Origin: a virus
Length of the DNA: 24,470 nt
Reading direction: 5' to 3' (one strand)
Virus record (IMG/VR): IMGVR_UViG_3300009155_000251
Span: 1 to 24,470 of that record
The notes beneath the pieces were generated by a model, which saw only the letters and a program-made list of their open reading frames with translations, made no database searches and had not been told where the DNA came from. A program made the translations under genes and the position numbers. This document shows positions 7,192 through 15,995 of this stretch, piece by piece. Positions within the stretch are counted from its first letter, which is position 1; each line of letters begins with the position of its first letter.

Positions 7192-7731
7192 ATGATACTC
7201 GGACTTGACGTCTCAACAAGCTCTACAGGTTGGGCGATTATTGATAGTGATGGAAAATATGTTGATATGGGAAGTTTTAAATTGTCAAAGCATGACAACG
7301 TATTTGACAAAGCTAATGTAGTAAAAGAAGGTTTGCAGGAACTAAAGTCAAAATATTCTATTGACATGATCTCTATTGAAGAGCCTTTGCAAAGTTTTCG
7401 AAGAGGATTTAGCTCAGCCCATGTCCTCTTGACTCTTGCTCGATTTAACGGAATTGTATCGTGGCTCGCTTTTGAAATATTTGGGTTCAAGCCAAACTAT
7501 TTTGACTTTAAGTCAGCTAGAAAGATTCTTGGAATTAAAATTGATAAAACGCGTGATGTGAAAGACCAAATCATGGAATGGGTTGAGTCTTCAGCAGGAC
7601 TGACACTTCCGCGTCGTGAAGCAAAGGTTGGAAAGAAAAAAGGCCAAATGCTTTTTACTGCAGGCGTTAATGACGCCGCCGATGCATACGTAATGGCACG
7701 CACTATTTACTTGTCAAAATTAGGTAAGTGA
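7192..7731 (+). CDS. RuvC-like Holliday junction resolvase / RNase H-fold nuclease
   Basis: 179 residues. The four acidic residues of RuvC-type nucleases are visible: Asp6 in ILGLDVSTSSTGWAI, Glu63 in MISIEEPL, and Asp161/Asp164 in GVNDAADAYVMA. The length matches bacterial RuvC and the crossover resolvases of many large phages. The basic stretch RREAKVGKKKGQ (141-152) suits DNA binding. The expected role is cutting branched DNA before packaging, as T4 gp49 does with a different fold. It opens a run of DNA-processing genes. A transposase or Cas-type RuvC is ruled out by the small size and lack of extra domains. Confidence 0.8.
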   Translation: MILGLDVSTSSTGWAIIDSDGKYVDMGSFKLSKHDNVFDKANVVKEGLQELKSKYSIDMISIEEPLQSFRRGFSSAHVLLTLARFNGIVSWLAFEIFGFKPNYFDFKSARKILGIKIDKTRDVKDQIMEWVESSAGLTLPRREAKVGKKKGQMLFTAGVNDAADAYVMARTIYLSKLGK

Positions 7732-7746
7732 ATTAAAATTAGGGTA

Positions 7747-8706
7747 ATGATAGACGCAAAAGAAAGACTTGAAATTCTGTCAAAGGCCCTCGGAACTTTC
7801 ACCCTAGATAGGAAAGGTGTCAATGCTTCTTTTAAGTGCCCACATTGTACACACACTAAAAAGCAAAAGCTAGTCGTAAAGATCGACACGGGACAATATC
7901 ATTGCTGGGTTTGTAATGCACACGGGTCATCCATCTCCTACCTGCTTAGGAAGCTATCCACTGATGTGGCTGCGAGGTGGGATAGGGTGGCTGGAGTCCC
8001 ACAGAGAAGGTTTCTGGATGATGCTCCGCCTGAAGATCCTCCAGTTGAAATTCCACATGGATTTAGGCTTCTTGCTGAGTCATTTGAGTCTCGAGATCCT
8101 GATGTAATTGATTGCATTGATTACGTCCGCGATCGCGGACTGAGTCTGCGTGACATGTGGTATTTTAAATTAGGGTGTGTGACTCGAGGATATTTGTCAC
8201 GACGTGTTATCATGCCATCATTTGATGCTGATGGTAAGTTGAACTACTGGACAGCAAGAACAGTCGATGAGAAACCTTATGGAAAATACATGAACGCAAA
8301 AGCATCAAGAATTGATTTGATTTTTAACGAAATCAATATCGATTGGAGAAAAGAAATCACTCTTGTTGAAGGACCGTTTGATCTTACAAAGTGCGACACA
8401 AACGCTACAAGCATTCTTGGATCTGATATCTCAATCAAGTCCGCTTTGTTTCAAACAATAGTAAGAAATAAAACACCTGTCATTCTTGCGCTTGATAATG
8501 ACATGCAAGAAAAGCAAAACAAGTGGGCAAAGAGATTATCAGAATATGACATTGACGTTAAAATTCTTGATCTTGGATCAAGAAAAGACGTTGGTGAAAT
8601 GACTAAAGAAGAATTTTTAAAGGCAAAGTCCATGGCAAAGCCATGGAATCGTTTTAATAGCATCATCAACTCAACAAAGCTTATGAAAAGCGGGAGCATC
8701 TTTTGA
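7747..8706 (+). CDS. DNA primase, zinc finger plus Toprim domain
   Basis: 319 residues from ATG 7747, with a short AGGG site. The N-terminal zinc finger has Cys31-x2-Cys34 and Cys53-x2-Cys56 (FKCPHC and HCWVCNAHGSSISYL), the CHC2-type pattern of DnaG-like primases. The Toprim part shows Glu208 in LVEGPFD and Asp250-x-Asp252 in ILALDNDM, the metal-binding residues. There is no helicase domain, so it is a stand-alone primase like T4 gp61, although gp61 is more diverged. It would make RNA primers for lagging-strand synthesis. The stop codon overlaps the start of the next gene (TTGA), so primase and recombination nuclease are translationally coupled. A GC-rich 16-base palindrome lies at 8125-8140. 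Confidence 0.85.
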   Translation: MIDAKERLEILSKALGTFTLDRKGVNASFKCPHCTHTKKQKLVVKIDTGQYHCWVCNAHGSSISYLLRKLSTDVAARWDRVAGVPQRRFLDDAPPEDPPVEIPHGFRLLAESFESRDPDVIDCIDYVRDRGLSLRDMWYFKLGCVTRGYLSRRVIMPSFDADGKLNYWTARTVDEKPYGKYMNAKASRIDLIFNEINIDWRKEITLVEGPFDLTKCDTNATSILGSDISIKSALFQTIVRNKTPVILALDNDMQEKQNKWAKRLSEYDIDVKILDLGSRKDVGEMTKEEFLKAKSMAKPWNRFNSIINSTKLMKSGSIF

Positions 8707-11700
8707 TTAAAATTGCGCACATTGCTGATATTCATTTCCGTGGCCTTCAGAGACATGATGAATACACTCAAGTTTTTGAAGACTTCTTCCAAAAGATGGA
8801 AAACATAAACCCAGATTTGATTGTCGTTGCAGGCGATATTGTTCATTCAAAGACTCAAGGCATTACTCCTGAGCTTGTTGATCGTCTTCGCTGGTGGTTT
8901 CAAAGCTTAGCAAAGTGGAAAACAATCGTCATTCTTGGAAATCACGACGGTCTTATTCATAATAAGTCGCGCCTTGATGCAATCTCTCCAATCATTGCTG
9001 CTCTTAACAATAAGAACATTATCTTTTTGAAAGACTCTGGCAATTTTAATATCAATGGAATTAATTTCTCAAATTTTTCCTGCTTTGATGAAGAAGGGTG
9101 GTCAAAGTGTTCTCTTAAAGATGACATGATCAACATTGCGTTGTATCATGGCGCTGTCGGCGGCTCAATTCTTGACACTGGTATGCCCATTGATGGTGAA
9201 GTAAGTCTTGATATGTTCAAGAATTACGACTTTGCATTGTTGGGTGATATTCATAAGCGCCAATTCCTTGACACAGAGTGTAGGATTGCATATCCTGGAT
9301 CAACCGTCCAGCAAAATTATGGTGAGGATACTCAAAAAGGCTTTTTGCTATGGAAAATTCATGATGCAAATCAGTTTGATGTTAAGTTCCACGCTCTGAT
9401 TAACCCAAAGCCTTTCCATACAATTGAATGGAAGGGAAGTGTGAGCTCAACCATTGATGCTTGCACAAATGTTCCTACTGGTTCACGAATCAGAATCTTA
9501 AATGACATCAACGTTGACATCAACCAAACTCGTCAATTGAATGGAGAGTTAAAAAAGAATGGAACTGCTGAAGTCGTTTGGAAATATAATGGTGACACAT
9601 CTAATGTAGAAATGAAAGCTGGTGAGAAGCTTATCTCACGAGATAATCTTCGTGACCCACAAACAATTCGTGGTCTTTTCAAAGATTACGCAAAAGCAAA
9701 ATCAATGTCTGATGATGCAATAGCATCAATTGATTCAATTGTTGCCGAGCTTATTGATTCACTTCCAACTGACGAGCGTCTTGGAAATGTCAAGTGGTCA
9801 ATTAAAAATCTCAGCTGGGATAACACTTATGGATATGGTGCTGACAACTCTATTAACTTTGAGTTAATGGAAGGCATCACAGGTATTTTTGGTAGAAATG
9901 CTCAAGGAAAGTCGTCAATTCCTGGAACAATTATGTACAACCTCTTCAACACAACTGACAGAGGTCCTATCAAAAATCTCCACATCATTAACACTAGAAA
10001 AGATTATTGTAAGTCATCCATCATATTCCAGGCAGGAGATGCTGACTACAAAATTGAAAGACAGTCAGTACGGCATCAGCAAAAGTCCGGCGCGCAAAAT
10101 GCAGTTACTCATCTAAATCTTTTTAAGCTAGACGCAGAAGGTAATCCTGTTGAGGATATTTCGGGAGAGCAAAGAAAAGAATCAGACAAAGTTTTGCGTT
10201 CTCTTATTGGAACATCAGAAGACTTTTTGCTAACATCATTTGCTGCCCAAGGTGAAATGAATATTTTTTTGAAAGAGCGTGCCACAGCTCGTAAAAATAT
10301 CATTTCAAAGTTTCTTAACTTGCACGTGTTTGAGTCACTTCAGGGATTGGCAAAGGAAAAAGCAAATAGCTTAAAGGTTGAGCTCAACAGGCTTTCAGTT
10401 GGTAGAGACATAAGTGTTCTTATTAAAGAAAAAAGCGCAGAGTGTGAAAAAATTAAAGACAATATTGAGCTTGCAGAATCTACAAGACTTGATCTTGAGA
10501 AAAAGGTAAAAAAGCTTCGAGCTCTTCTTGAGAAAGAATCTCCAGGATCTACTCATACTCTTGATGACATCAAGCAGTTGGAGCGTGATATTGAGAATCA
10601 AAATCTTAAAATCAAAAAAGCTACCAATGAACTGAATGATTCAATAAATGAACGTGACACTTTGAGTTCAAAGCTTGAAAAGCTTGAAAAAGCAGCAAGC
10701 AAATTTGATATCAATGAACTTCGTTCTGAAATTGATAAGGCAGAAAAGGTCCAGTCAAAGATCAAAGAAGTTCAAAATCAATTAAAGATGGAGATGGATG
10801 TCATTAAGCGTCTTGAAAATTCCGTTAAGAAGCTTCAAGAAGTTCCTTGCGGTGACAAGTTTCAAAGTTGCAAATACATCAAAGATTCCCATCAGGACAA
10901 GGAGCTTCTTCCTGGACATCGCCAGTCTTTGGATAACATCAACACCAAACTTACTGAACTGGTTGAATCATTTGATTTAGATCAAATGCAAGAAACAAAG
11001 TCGTTGTATGAAAAAGTAGTGGCTCTTCAAGCAAAATTGCCTTCTATGAAATCAACTCTTTCTGCGCAGACAAGTAAAGTTGAAAGTTTGCAATCACTAC
11101 TTGAAACTTTGGCTTCTGCAAAAGATCGTCAAGATAAATCACTTGCTGATATGAGAGCATCAATCTCAATGAGTGATCTTGAAAATGTAAAGAAGATGAC
11201 ACTTGAGGCAAGCAAGATTGATTCAGACATAACACTACAAAACAAATTGATTCAACAGTTCAATCAAAAACTTGGCGCTATTTCAAATGAACTTGAAAGA
11301 TTGAACTCAGATTCTAAAAAGATTGAAAAGATTCAGTCACAATGGAAGCTGTATGAAACAATTCTTGCTGCATCAGGAAAGGATGGAATCCCATTACAAA
11401 TCATTGCGTCACAGCTTCCAAAGTTGAATGGCGAGATTTCAAAGATTTTGATTGGTGTTGCCAATTTTAATGTTGAAATCGTGGCAAACGAGGATGATGG
11501 TGATCTTGAAATCTTTATCGATTACGGTGACTCACGGCGCCCAATTGAGCTCTCTTCAGGAATGGAGAAGATGATTTCCGCAATTGCAATCCGTGCTGCA
11601 CTGATTGAAATATCCGCTATCCACAAGTCTGACATGTTCATCATTGATGAAGGGTTTGGTGCGCTTGATGATACTAACATTGAAGCATGCACCCGTCTCC

Positions 11701-11825
11701 TGCTCTCTCTTAAGAGAAATTTCAAAAATATCATTTTGATCTCTCACGTTGATAGCATCAAAGACATTGTCGATAACGTAATCGATATTTCTCATAATGG
11801 AATTGATGCGCAAGTGAGGTACTAA
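8703..11825 (+). CDS. fused Mre11-Rad50 (SbcD-SbcC; T4 gp47-gp46-like) recombination nuclease
   Basis: 1040 residues from TTG 8703 with GGGAG at 8692-8696. Residues 1-360 are an Mre11/SbcD phosphoesterase: Asp9 and His11 in HIADIHFRG, Asp45 in VVAGDIVHS, Asn80-His81 in ILGNHDG, His149 in ALYHGAVGG, His184 in LLGDIHKRQ. Residues 365-1040 are a Rad50/SbcC ATPase: Walker A at 397-405 (GRNAQGKSS), long coiled coils, signature ELSSGMEKM near 949-957, Walker B IIDEGFGALDD with Asp982-Glu983, and the switch His1015 in ISHVDS. In T4 and bacteria these are two proteins; here they form one chain. The hook region has Cys716 and Cys723 (PCGDKFQSC), not the usual CxxC. Expected role: processing DNA ends for recombination-dependent replication. 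Confidence 0.85.
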   Translation: MIKIAHIADIHFRGLQRHDEYTQVFEDFFQKMENINPDLIVVAGDIVHSKTQGITPELVDRLRWWFQSLAKWKTIVILGNHDGLIHNKSRLDAISPIIAALNNKNIIFLKDSGNFNINGINFSNFSCFDEEGWSKCSLKDDMINIALYHGAVGGSILDTGMPIDGEVSLDMFKNYDFALLGDIHKRQFLDTECRIAYPGSTVQQNYGEDTQKGFLLWKIHDANQFDVKFHALINPKPFHTIEWKGSVSSTIDACTNVPTGSRIRILNDINVDINQTRQLNGELKKNGTAEVVWKYNGDTSNVEMKAGEKLISRDNLRDPQTIRGLFKDYAKAKSMSDDAIASIDSIVAELIDSLPTDERLGNVKWSIKNLSWDNTYGYGADNSINFELMEGITGIFGRNAQGKSSIPGTIMYNLFNTTDRGPIKNLHIINTRKDYCKSSIIFQAGDADYKIERQSVRHQQKSGAQNAVTHLNLFKLDAEGNPVEDISGEQRKESDKVLRSLIGTSEDFLLTSFAAQGEMNIFLKERATARKNIISKFLNLHVFESLQGLAKEKANSLKVELNRLSVGRDISVLIKEKSAECEKIKDNIELAESTRLDLEKKVKKLRALLEKESPGSTHTLDDIKQLERDIENQNLKIKKATNELNDSINERDTLSSKLEKLEKAASKFDINELRSEIDKAEKVQSKIKEVQNQLKMEMDVIKRLENSVKKLQEVPCGDKFQSCKYIKDSHQDKELLPGHRQSLDNINTKLTELVESFDLDQMQETKSLYEKVVALQAKLPSMKSTLSAQTSKVESLQSLLETLASAKDRQDKSLADMRASISMSDLENVKKMTLEASKIDSDITLQNKLIQQFNQKLGAISNELERLNSDSKKIEKIQSQWKLYETILAASGKDGIPLQIIASQLPKLNGEISKILIGVANFNVEIVANEDDGDLEIFIDYGDSRRPIELSSGMEKMISAIAIRAALIEISAIHKSDMFIIDEGFGALDDTNIEACTRLLLSLKRNFKNIILISHVDSIKDIVDNVIDISHNGIDAQVRY

Positions 11826-12092
11826 ATGAAAGATGTTGAATTAAAAGAAGGATACAGGATCCTCAGAAGAGGAGACATCAGAGTTGAAACAAAATTAACA
11901 TGTTCTATCTGTGAATGTCTTATCATAGATGAAATAGATGACATTTCAATTTCAAGATCAACGTGTTGCTTTGATTGTGAGACCGAGGTTGTTGATCCCA
12001 ATCGACCTCGGTGGTTAGAAGGCTGGAGACCAGACAGCAAAGAAATTAGCGCTATTAAATCAAAAAGACTGCATTCATCTTACTCACGATGA
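11826..12092 (+). CDS. small Cys-rich (zinc-ribbon-like) protein, 88 aa
   Basis: It starts directly after the previous stop (TAAATG), with GAGG 7 bases upstream. Cys26-x2-Cys29 (TCSICEC) and Cys48-x2-Cys51 (CCFDC) form two knuckles that could bind one zinc ion; extra Cys31 and Cys47 lie beside them. Before them is a basic segment YRILRRGDIRVETK, and after them a PNRPRWLEGWRP segment. This is the layout of small phage zinc-ribbon proteins, which may bind nucleic acid or a polymerase, but there is no evidence for a specific role. Its position between the recombination nuclease and the head module suggests either group. The coding sequence holds an 8-bp inverted repeat (11982-12012). Confidence 0.65.
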   Translation: MKDVELKEGYRILRRGDIRVETKLTCSICECLIIDEIDDISISRSTCCFDCETEVVDPNRPRWLEGWRPDSKEISAIKSKRLHSSYSR

Positions 12093-12119
12093 CATATTTA
12101 GTAGTGGAGATAGACTAAT

Positions 12120-12491
12120 ATGCATCTTACGAGTAATGAAATTAACGCCTTGGCCCAGATTGTGCAAAAGGGCTGGGGCGTATCGTCCATGCCTAATTCG
12201 GTTACTTGCTCTTTAGCAGGTGACGTTTTGACATTTAAGTTCATCGCTGTCGTTCATTTTGCTGCTGATCAGGCTTTAAGAAATCAAACTGAAAGAATCT
12301 CATACGAGTCTATCGAGATTCTTACAAAGTGTGTTGCAGACACAAAGTCAAAGTTCAAAGCAGCAACAAAGAAAACGCTAAAGCTAAAAGAACTTTCAAA
12401 CACCGATTCACTTGAGGTGATATCAGCCAACAATCTTTCGCCACGTCGTGCAGCTTACTATCGTAGGCAGGTATCATTTAAGATAGGATAA
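12120..12491 (+). CDS. hypothetical protein upstream of terminase, 123 aa
   Basis: ATG 12120 follows GGAGA by 9 bases; the stop is 3 bases before the terminase start. The sequence is MHLTSNEINALAQIVQKGWG, then a beta part LAGDVLTFKFIAVVHFA, a helix, and a conserved-looking end NLSPRRAAYYRRQVSFKIG. It is small and basic at the C-terminus. Its position is where T4 and many phages have the small terminase subunit, but I see no helix-turn-helix or coiled-coil pattern typical of that protein. A virion protein is equally possible. Not recognised with confidence. Confidence 0.6.
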   Translation: MHLTSNEINALAQIVQKGWGVSSMPNSVTCSLAGDVLTFKFIAVVHFAADQALRNQTERISYESIEILTKCVADTKSKFKAATKKTLKLKELSNTDSLEVISANNLSPRRAAYYRRQVSFKIG

Positions 12492-12494
12492 GAA

Positions 12495-14084
12495 ATGGCT
12501 GTCCTATCAAAAGACAAGCAAGTAAGCGAAATTGTTAAGTGCGGCAAAAATTCATCGTATTTTATTAACACTTACGTTAAGATTCAGCACCCAACGCGCG
12601 GACTTGTCAAATTCAGCACATATAAATTTCAGGATGAGTGTCTAACAAAGTTTGATGATCATCGATTTAATGTTATTCTAAAGTCACGCCAGCTTGGAAT
12701 TTCAACTGTTGCTGCTGCTTACGCTCTTTGGCTTGCTCTCTTTTATAAAGACAAGGCCATTCTTATCATTGCTACTAAGCTGGCTGTTGCTCAGAACTTT
12801 ATTAAAAAAGTTAAGATAGCTTTGCAAAATCTGCCAGGATGGCTGGTGATGCCATCTCTAAAATCTGACACAAAGCAGATGATAGAATTTAGTAATGGCT
12901 CGTCTATTAAAGCAATTCCAACATCAGAAGACGCCGGTCGTTCAGAAGCTCTTACTCTTCTCATTGTAGACGAGGCTGCATTCATCTCAAACTTCGATGA
13001 TCTTTGGACCGGTTTGTATCCCACTCTGTCAACGGGTGGTCGCGCAATTGTTCTATCAACTCCAAACGGTGTTGGTGGCCAGTTTCATAAGCTTTATGTA
13101 GAAGCAGAAGCCGGCCTCAACATTTTTAATTCGATCAAGTTGCCATGGGATGTTCACCCAGAGCGCGATGATGCATGGTTCGAAAATGAATCTCGAAACA
13201 TGACACGCAAACAAATAGCCCAAGAGCTTCTTTGCGACTTTGCGTCATCAGGTGATACATTTCTAAACGCTAACGACCTTGAATACATCATCATGAGCAC
13301 CCAAACACCATTAGAGCGCTGGGGGCCTGAGATGGGTGTATGGATTTGGCGCTATGCCATGCCAGGTCATAAGTACATCATTAGTGCAGACGTGGCCCGT
13401 GGTGACGGTGCCGACTATTCAAGCTTTCACATTATTGATACAACAGATGGTGAGCAAGTTGGAGAGTTTAAGGGTAAAATACCCCCTGACCAGTTTGCTG
13501 TTTTGTTAAACGAAGCAGGCCTTAGATATAATAAAGCAATGCTTTGCCCCGAGAACAACAGTTATGGATACGCTGTTTGTATGAAGTTAAAAGAACTTGC
13601 GTATCCCAACTTGTATTACAAAGATAAAAAATATCTTTTCATGGGCGCGGGCGCAGGATCAGAAGACATTGCCAACATCGGGTTTACAACTAGCGCTGCA
13701 AATAGAACAAAGATATTGACAAAGCTAGAAGAAGTTATTAGAAACAAGCAGATTAAGATTAGATCTACAAGAATGGCTGAAGAGTTAAAGACATTTAACT
13801 GGATTGGTCAAACAGCAAAGGCTATGAAAGGTTATAATGATGACTTGGTCATGGCTCTTGCAATTGGCATGTGGTTATATGACACAAATATTGACTATAA
13901 TAAGCATGGCCAAGAAGTTACTAAAGCAATGTTGGCAGCTTTTGCTGTGAATAGAAATGATCATGATGAGAACCCACTTGTTCCTCATCACAGAAATCCA
14001 TTTTCTCCTATATTTGTTGATGACGTTGGTGTTTCAAATTCACAACATAGACAAAACCCATTTGATTGGTTGATTAGACGTTGA
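12495..14084 (+). CDS. terminase large subunit (T4 gp17-like)
   Basis: 529 residues; the ribosome site AGGA overlaps the preceding stop. The ATPase domain has the variant Walker A at 64-71 (SRQLGIST), Walker B at 155-160 (LLIVDEAAF), and the coupling motif STP at 188-190. The nuclease domain (RNase H fold) has Asp299 in ISADVARGDGADYS, Glu353 in CPENNSYG, and Asp449/Asp450 in YNDDLVMALA. All key residues of a packaging motor are present. It would cut concatemeric DNA and pump it into the prohead through the portal, whose gene follows after about 40 bases. T4 has tail sheath and tube genes between terminase and portal; here they are absent. The last 60 residues are polar and less conserved. 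Confidence 0.95.
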   Translation: MAVLSKDKQVSEIVKCGKNSSYFINTYVKIQHPTRGLVKFSTYKFQDECLTKFDDHRFNVILKSRQLGISTVAAAYALWLALFYKDKAILIIATKLAVAQNFIKKVKIALQNLPGWLVMPSLKSDTKQMIEFSNGSSIKAIPTSEDAGRSEALTLLIVDEAAFISNFDDLWTGLYPTLSTGGRAIVLSTPNGVGGQFHKLYVEAEAGLNIFNSIKLPWDVHPERDDAWFENESRNMTRKQIAQELLCDFASSGDTFLNANDLEYIIMSTQTPLERWGPEMGVWIWRYAMPGHKYIISADVARGDGADYSSFHIIDTTDGEQVGEFKGKIPPDQFAVLLNEAGLRYNKAMLCPENNSYGYAVCMKLKELAYPNLYYKDKKYLFMGAGAGSEDIANIGFTTSAANRTKILTKLEEVIRNKQIKIRSTRMAEELKTFNWIGQTAKAMKGYNDDLVMALAIGMWLYDTNIDYNKHGQEVTKAMLAAFAVNRNDHDENPLVPHHRNPFSPIFVDDVGVSNSQHRQNPFDWLIRR

Positions 14085-14123
14085 ATTTAAGATTCGCAAT
14101 AACAGGATAAGATTTAAACCAAT

Positions 14124-15995
14124 ATGGCACAAAAAACTAACAAAAATCTCTTTCAAAGATTAACGCAGCTTTTTAGATCTGGTCCTGTTATCAGAAGAAA
14201 AGTTAAGAACTTCTCTGAACCAACTGCATCTTCAGCATATGAAATGTTTAAGAAGAATCAGTCTGACATTTATTCAAGCACTGTGTCGGCATACGGCGCA
14301 TTTGATAGAATGTCAAGATATTCAGACTTCTCTGAAATGGAAGCAACTCCTGAAATTGCTTCCGCACTAGACATCTACGCCGAAGAAACTGTGTCCCAGG
14401 ACGAAAAGGGACATGTCCTTCATATCTATTCTGAAAATAGAAGATTAAAAGAACTTCTTGAAACTCTTTTCATGGATACACTAAACATTGAGTTCAACTT
14501 GCCAATGTGGACAAGAAATCTTTGCAAATATGGAGATTTCTTTCTTTTTAATGATGTCCATCCAAATTATGGAATTGTCAATGCTTATCCTATTCCAATC
14601 TCTGAAATGGAGCGTGAGGAAGGATATGATCCAAAAGATCCTATGGCCGTTCGTTTCCGCTGGATAACACGTGGGAACCAAGTTCTTGAAAACTGGCAGG
14701 TTTCACACTTCAGATTGCTTGGAAATGACGCATTTCTTCCATACGGCTCATCAGTTTTAGAATCAGCTCGTCGTATTTGGCGTCAGTTGATTTTGATGGA
14801 AGACGCAATGTTGGTCTATCGTATCGTCCGAGCACCTGAGCGTCGTGTTTTCTATATTGACGTTGCAAATATTGCGCCTGAAGAGATTCCTAACTACATG
14901 GAGCAGGCACAAACCAGCTTAAAGCGTAACAAAGTTGTTGATAGAGCCAACGGCAAGATGGATTTGCGCTATAACCCTCTTGCTGTTGATGAAGACTATT
15001 TCATCCCAGTTCGCGGCGGTGAGACTGGAACAAAGATTGATTCACTTGCAGGTGGAACAAACGCCGCAGCAATTGAAGACGTTCAGTATATTCAAAAGAA
15101 ACTTTTTGCAGCTTTGAAGATTCCTAAAGCATACCTTGGATATGACGAAGATATTGGTGCAAAGGCAACTCTTGCGCAAGAAGATATTCGTTTTTCTAGA
15201 ACAATTTCAAGAATTCAAAAGGTTGTTTTGTCTGAGCTCAACAAGATTGCGATGATTCATCTTTATTCGCATGGATATGAAGGCGAAGATCTTCTTGATT
15301 TCACCCTAAAGCTCTCTAACCCATCAACAATTGCACAGCAGCAGAAATTGGAGCTTATTTCTTCAAGATTTGATATTGCTGGAAAGGCTCCAGCAGGTAT
15401 CGTCGATCGTGCTTGGGTTAGAAAAAACATTATGAATCTAACTGATCAAGAAATTGATGAGATCAGAGAGGGATTGAAGACTGACAAGGAAGAAGACGTT
15501 GAGGCCGGCGGCGCCGCAGGCGGTGAAGCTCCTCCAGGTCTAAACGCAGGATTTGAGAGACCTGGTGAAATTGTTTCTGCAGGTGTAGAAAAGCCTCCTA
15601 TTCTTTCAATTGAAAACGAAGATCTTCCCCTAAAGGCAGAAAAGAAAATTAGAAATGTTTTTGGTCAGGACGTGGAAGTTCCGCGCGACAGAAGCACAGC
15701 GGCATCAGTGGATATGCCTGATATGTTTAAGATGGCTGGCATAGGAAAGTGGTCACGATATCAAGATTCGTCAAATAGACCCTTTGATGAAGATGAGACG
15801 CTATCAATCGATAAAAACACGGGAAGTTCCAGAAGCCTCGTTCATGAACTTTATAACGATATAGATAGTCCAAAGATGACTCCAGAATTTAGTTCTGCTC
15901 TCCGCAAACTACAAAGCATTAGAAAATCTTCTAATAGCTCAATTATTTCTGAGTCTGAAGACATAGTTATTAAACCAGGGAATGATGATGAGTAA
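14124..15995 (+). CDS. portal protein (T4 gp20-like)
   Basis: 623 residues; AGGATAAG lies 12 bases upstream of ATG. The middle matches the gp20 type: FSEMEATPEIASALDIYAEE near the start, NLCKYGDFFLF, HFRLLGNDAFLPYGSSVLES, then VYRIVRAPERRVFYIDV (stem and crown region) and KIPKAYLGYDEDIGAKATLAQEDIRFSRTI. It would form the dodecameric ring at the prohead vertex where assembly starts and DNA enters. It is about 100 residues longer than T4 gp20. The extra part is C-terminal and low in complexity (EAGGAAGGEAPPG) with acidic and Ser-rich stretches to the end. The next gene starts inside its last codons. Confidence 0.92.
   Translation: MAQKTNKNLFQRLTQLFRSGPVIRRKVKNFSEPTASSAYEMFKKNQSDIYSSTVSAYGAFDRMSRYSDFSEMEATPEIASALDIYAEETVSQDEKGHVLHIYSENRRLKELLETLFMDTLNIEFNLPMWTRNLCKYGDFFLFNDVHPNYGIVNAYPIPISEMEREEGYDPKDPMAVRFRWITRGNQVLENWQVSHFRLLGNDAFLPYGSSVLESARRIWRQLILMEDAMLVYRIVRAPERRVFYIDVANIAPEEIPNYMEQAQTSLKRNKVVDRANGKMDLRYNPLAVDEDYFIPVRGGETGTKIDSLAGGTNAAAIEDVQYIQKKLFAALKIPKAYLGYDEDIGAKATLAQEDIRFSRTISRIQKVVLSELNKIAMIHLYSHGYEGEDLLDFTLKLSNPSTIAQQQKLELISSRFDIAGKAPAGIVDRAWVRKNIMNLTDQEIDEIREGLKTDKEEDVEAGGAAGGEAPPGLNAGFERPGEIVSAGVEKPPILSIENEDLPLKAEKKIRNVFGQDVEVPRDRSTAASVDMPDMFKMAGIGKWSRYQDSSNRPFDEDETLSIDKNTGSSRSLVHELYNDIDSPKMTPEFSSALRKLQSIRKSSNSSIISESEDIVIKPGNDDE

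Noticed and set aside
8129-8136. HIP1 octamer as evidence for a cyanobacterial host
   Set aside because: A single copy in 24 kb is not enrichment, and cyanophages with this signature were not otherwise indicated (no photosynthesis genes seen).
11703-11714. Palindrome TCTCTTAAGAGA near the end of the recombination nuclease gene
   Set aside because: Short, without loop or T-run, and explained by Leu-Ser-Leu-Lys-Arg codons; treated as chance.
12120-12491. Calling the gene before the terminase the small terminase subunit
   Set aside because: Only position supports it. I see no helix-turn-helix or central coiled-coil pattern, so it is left as unknown.
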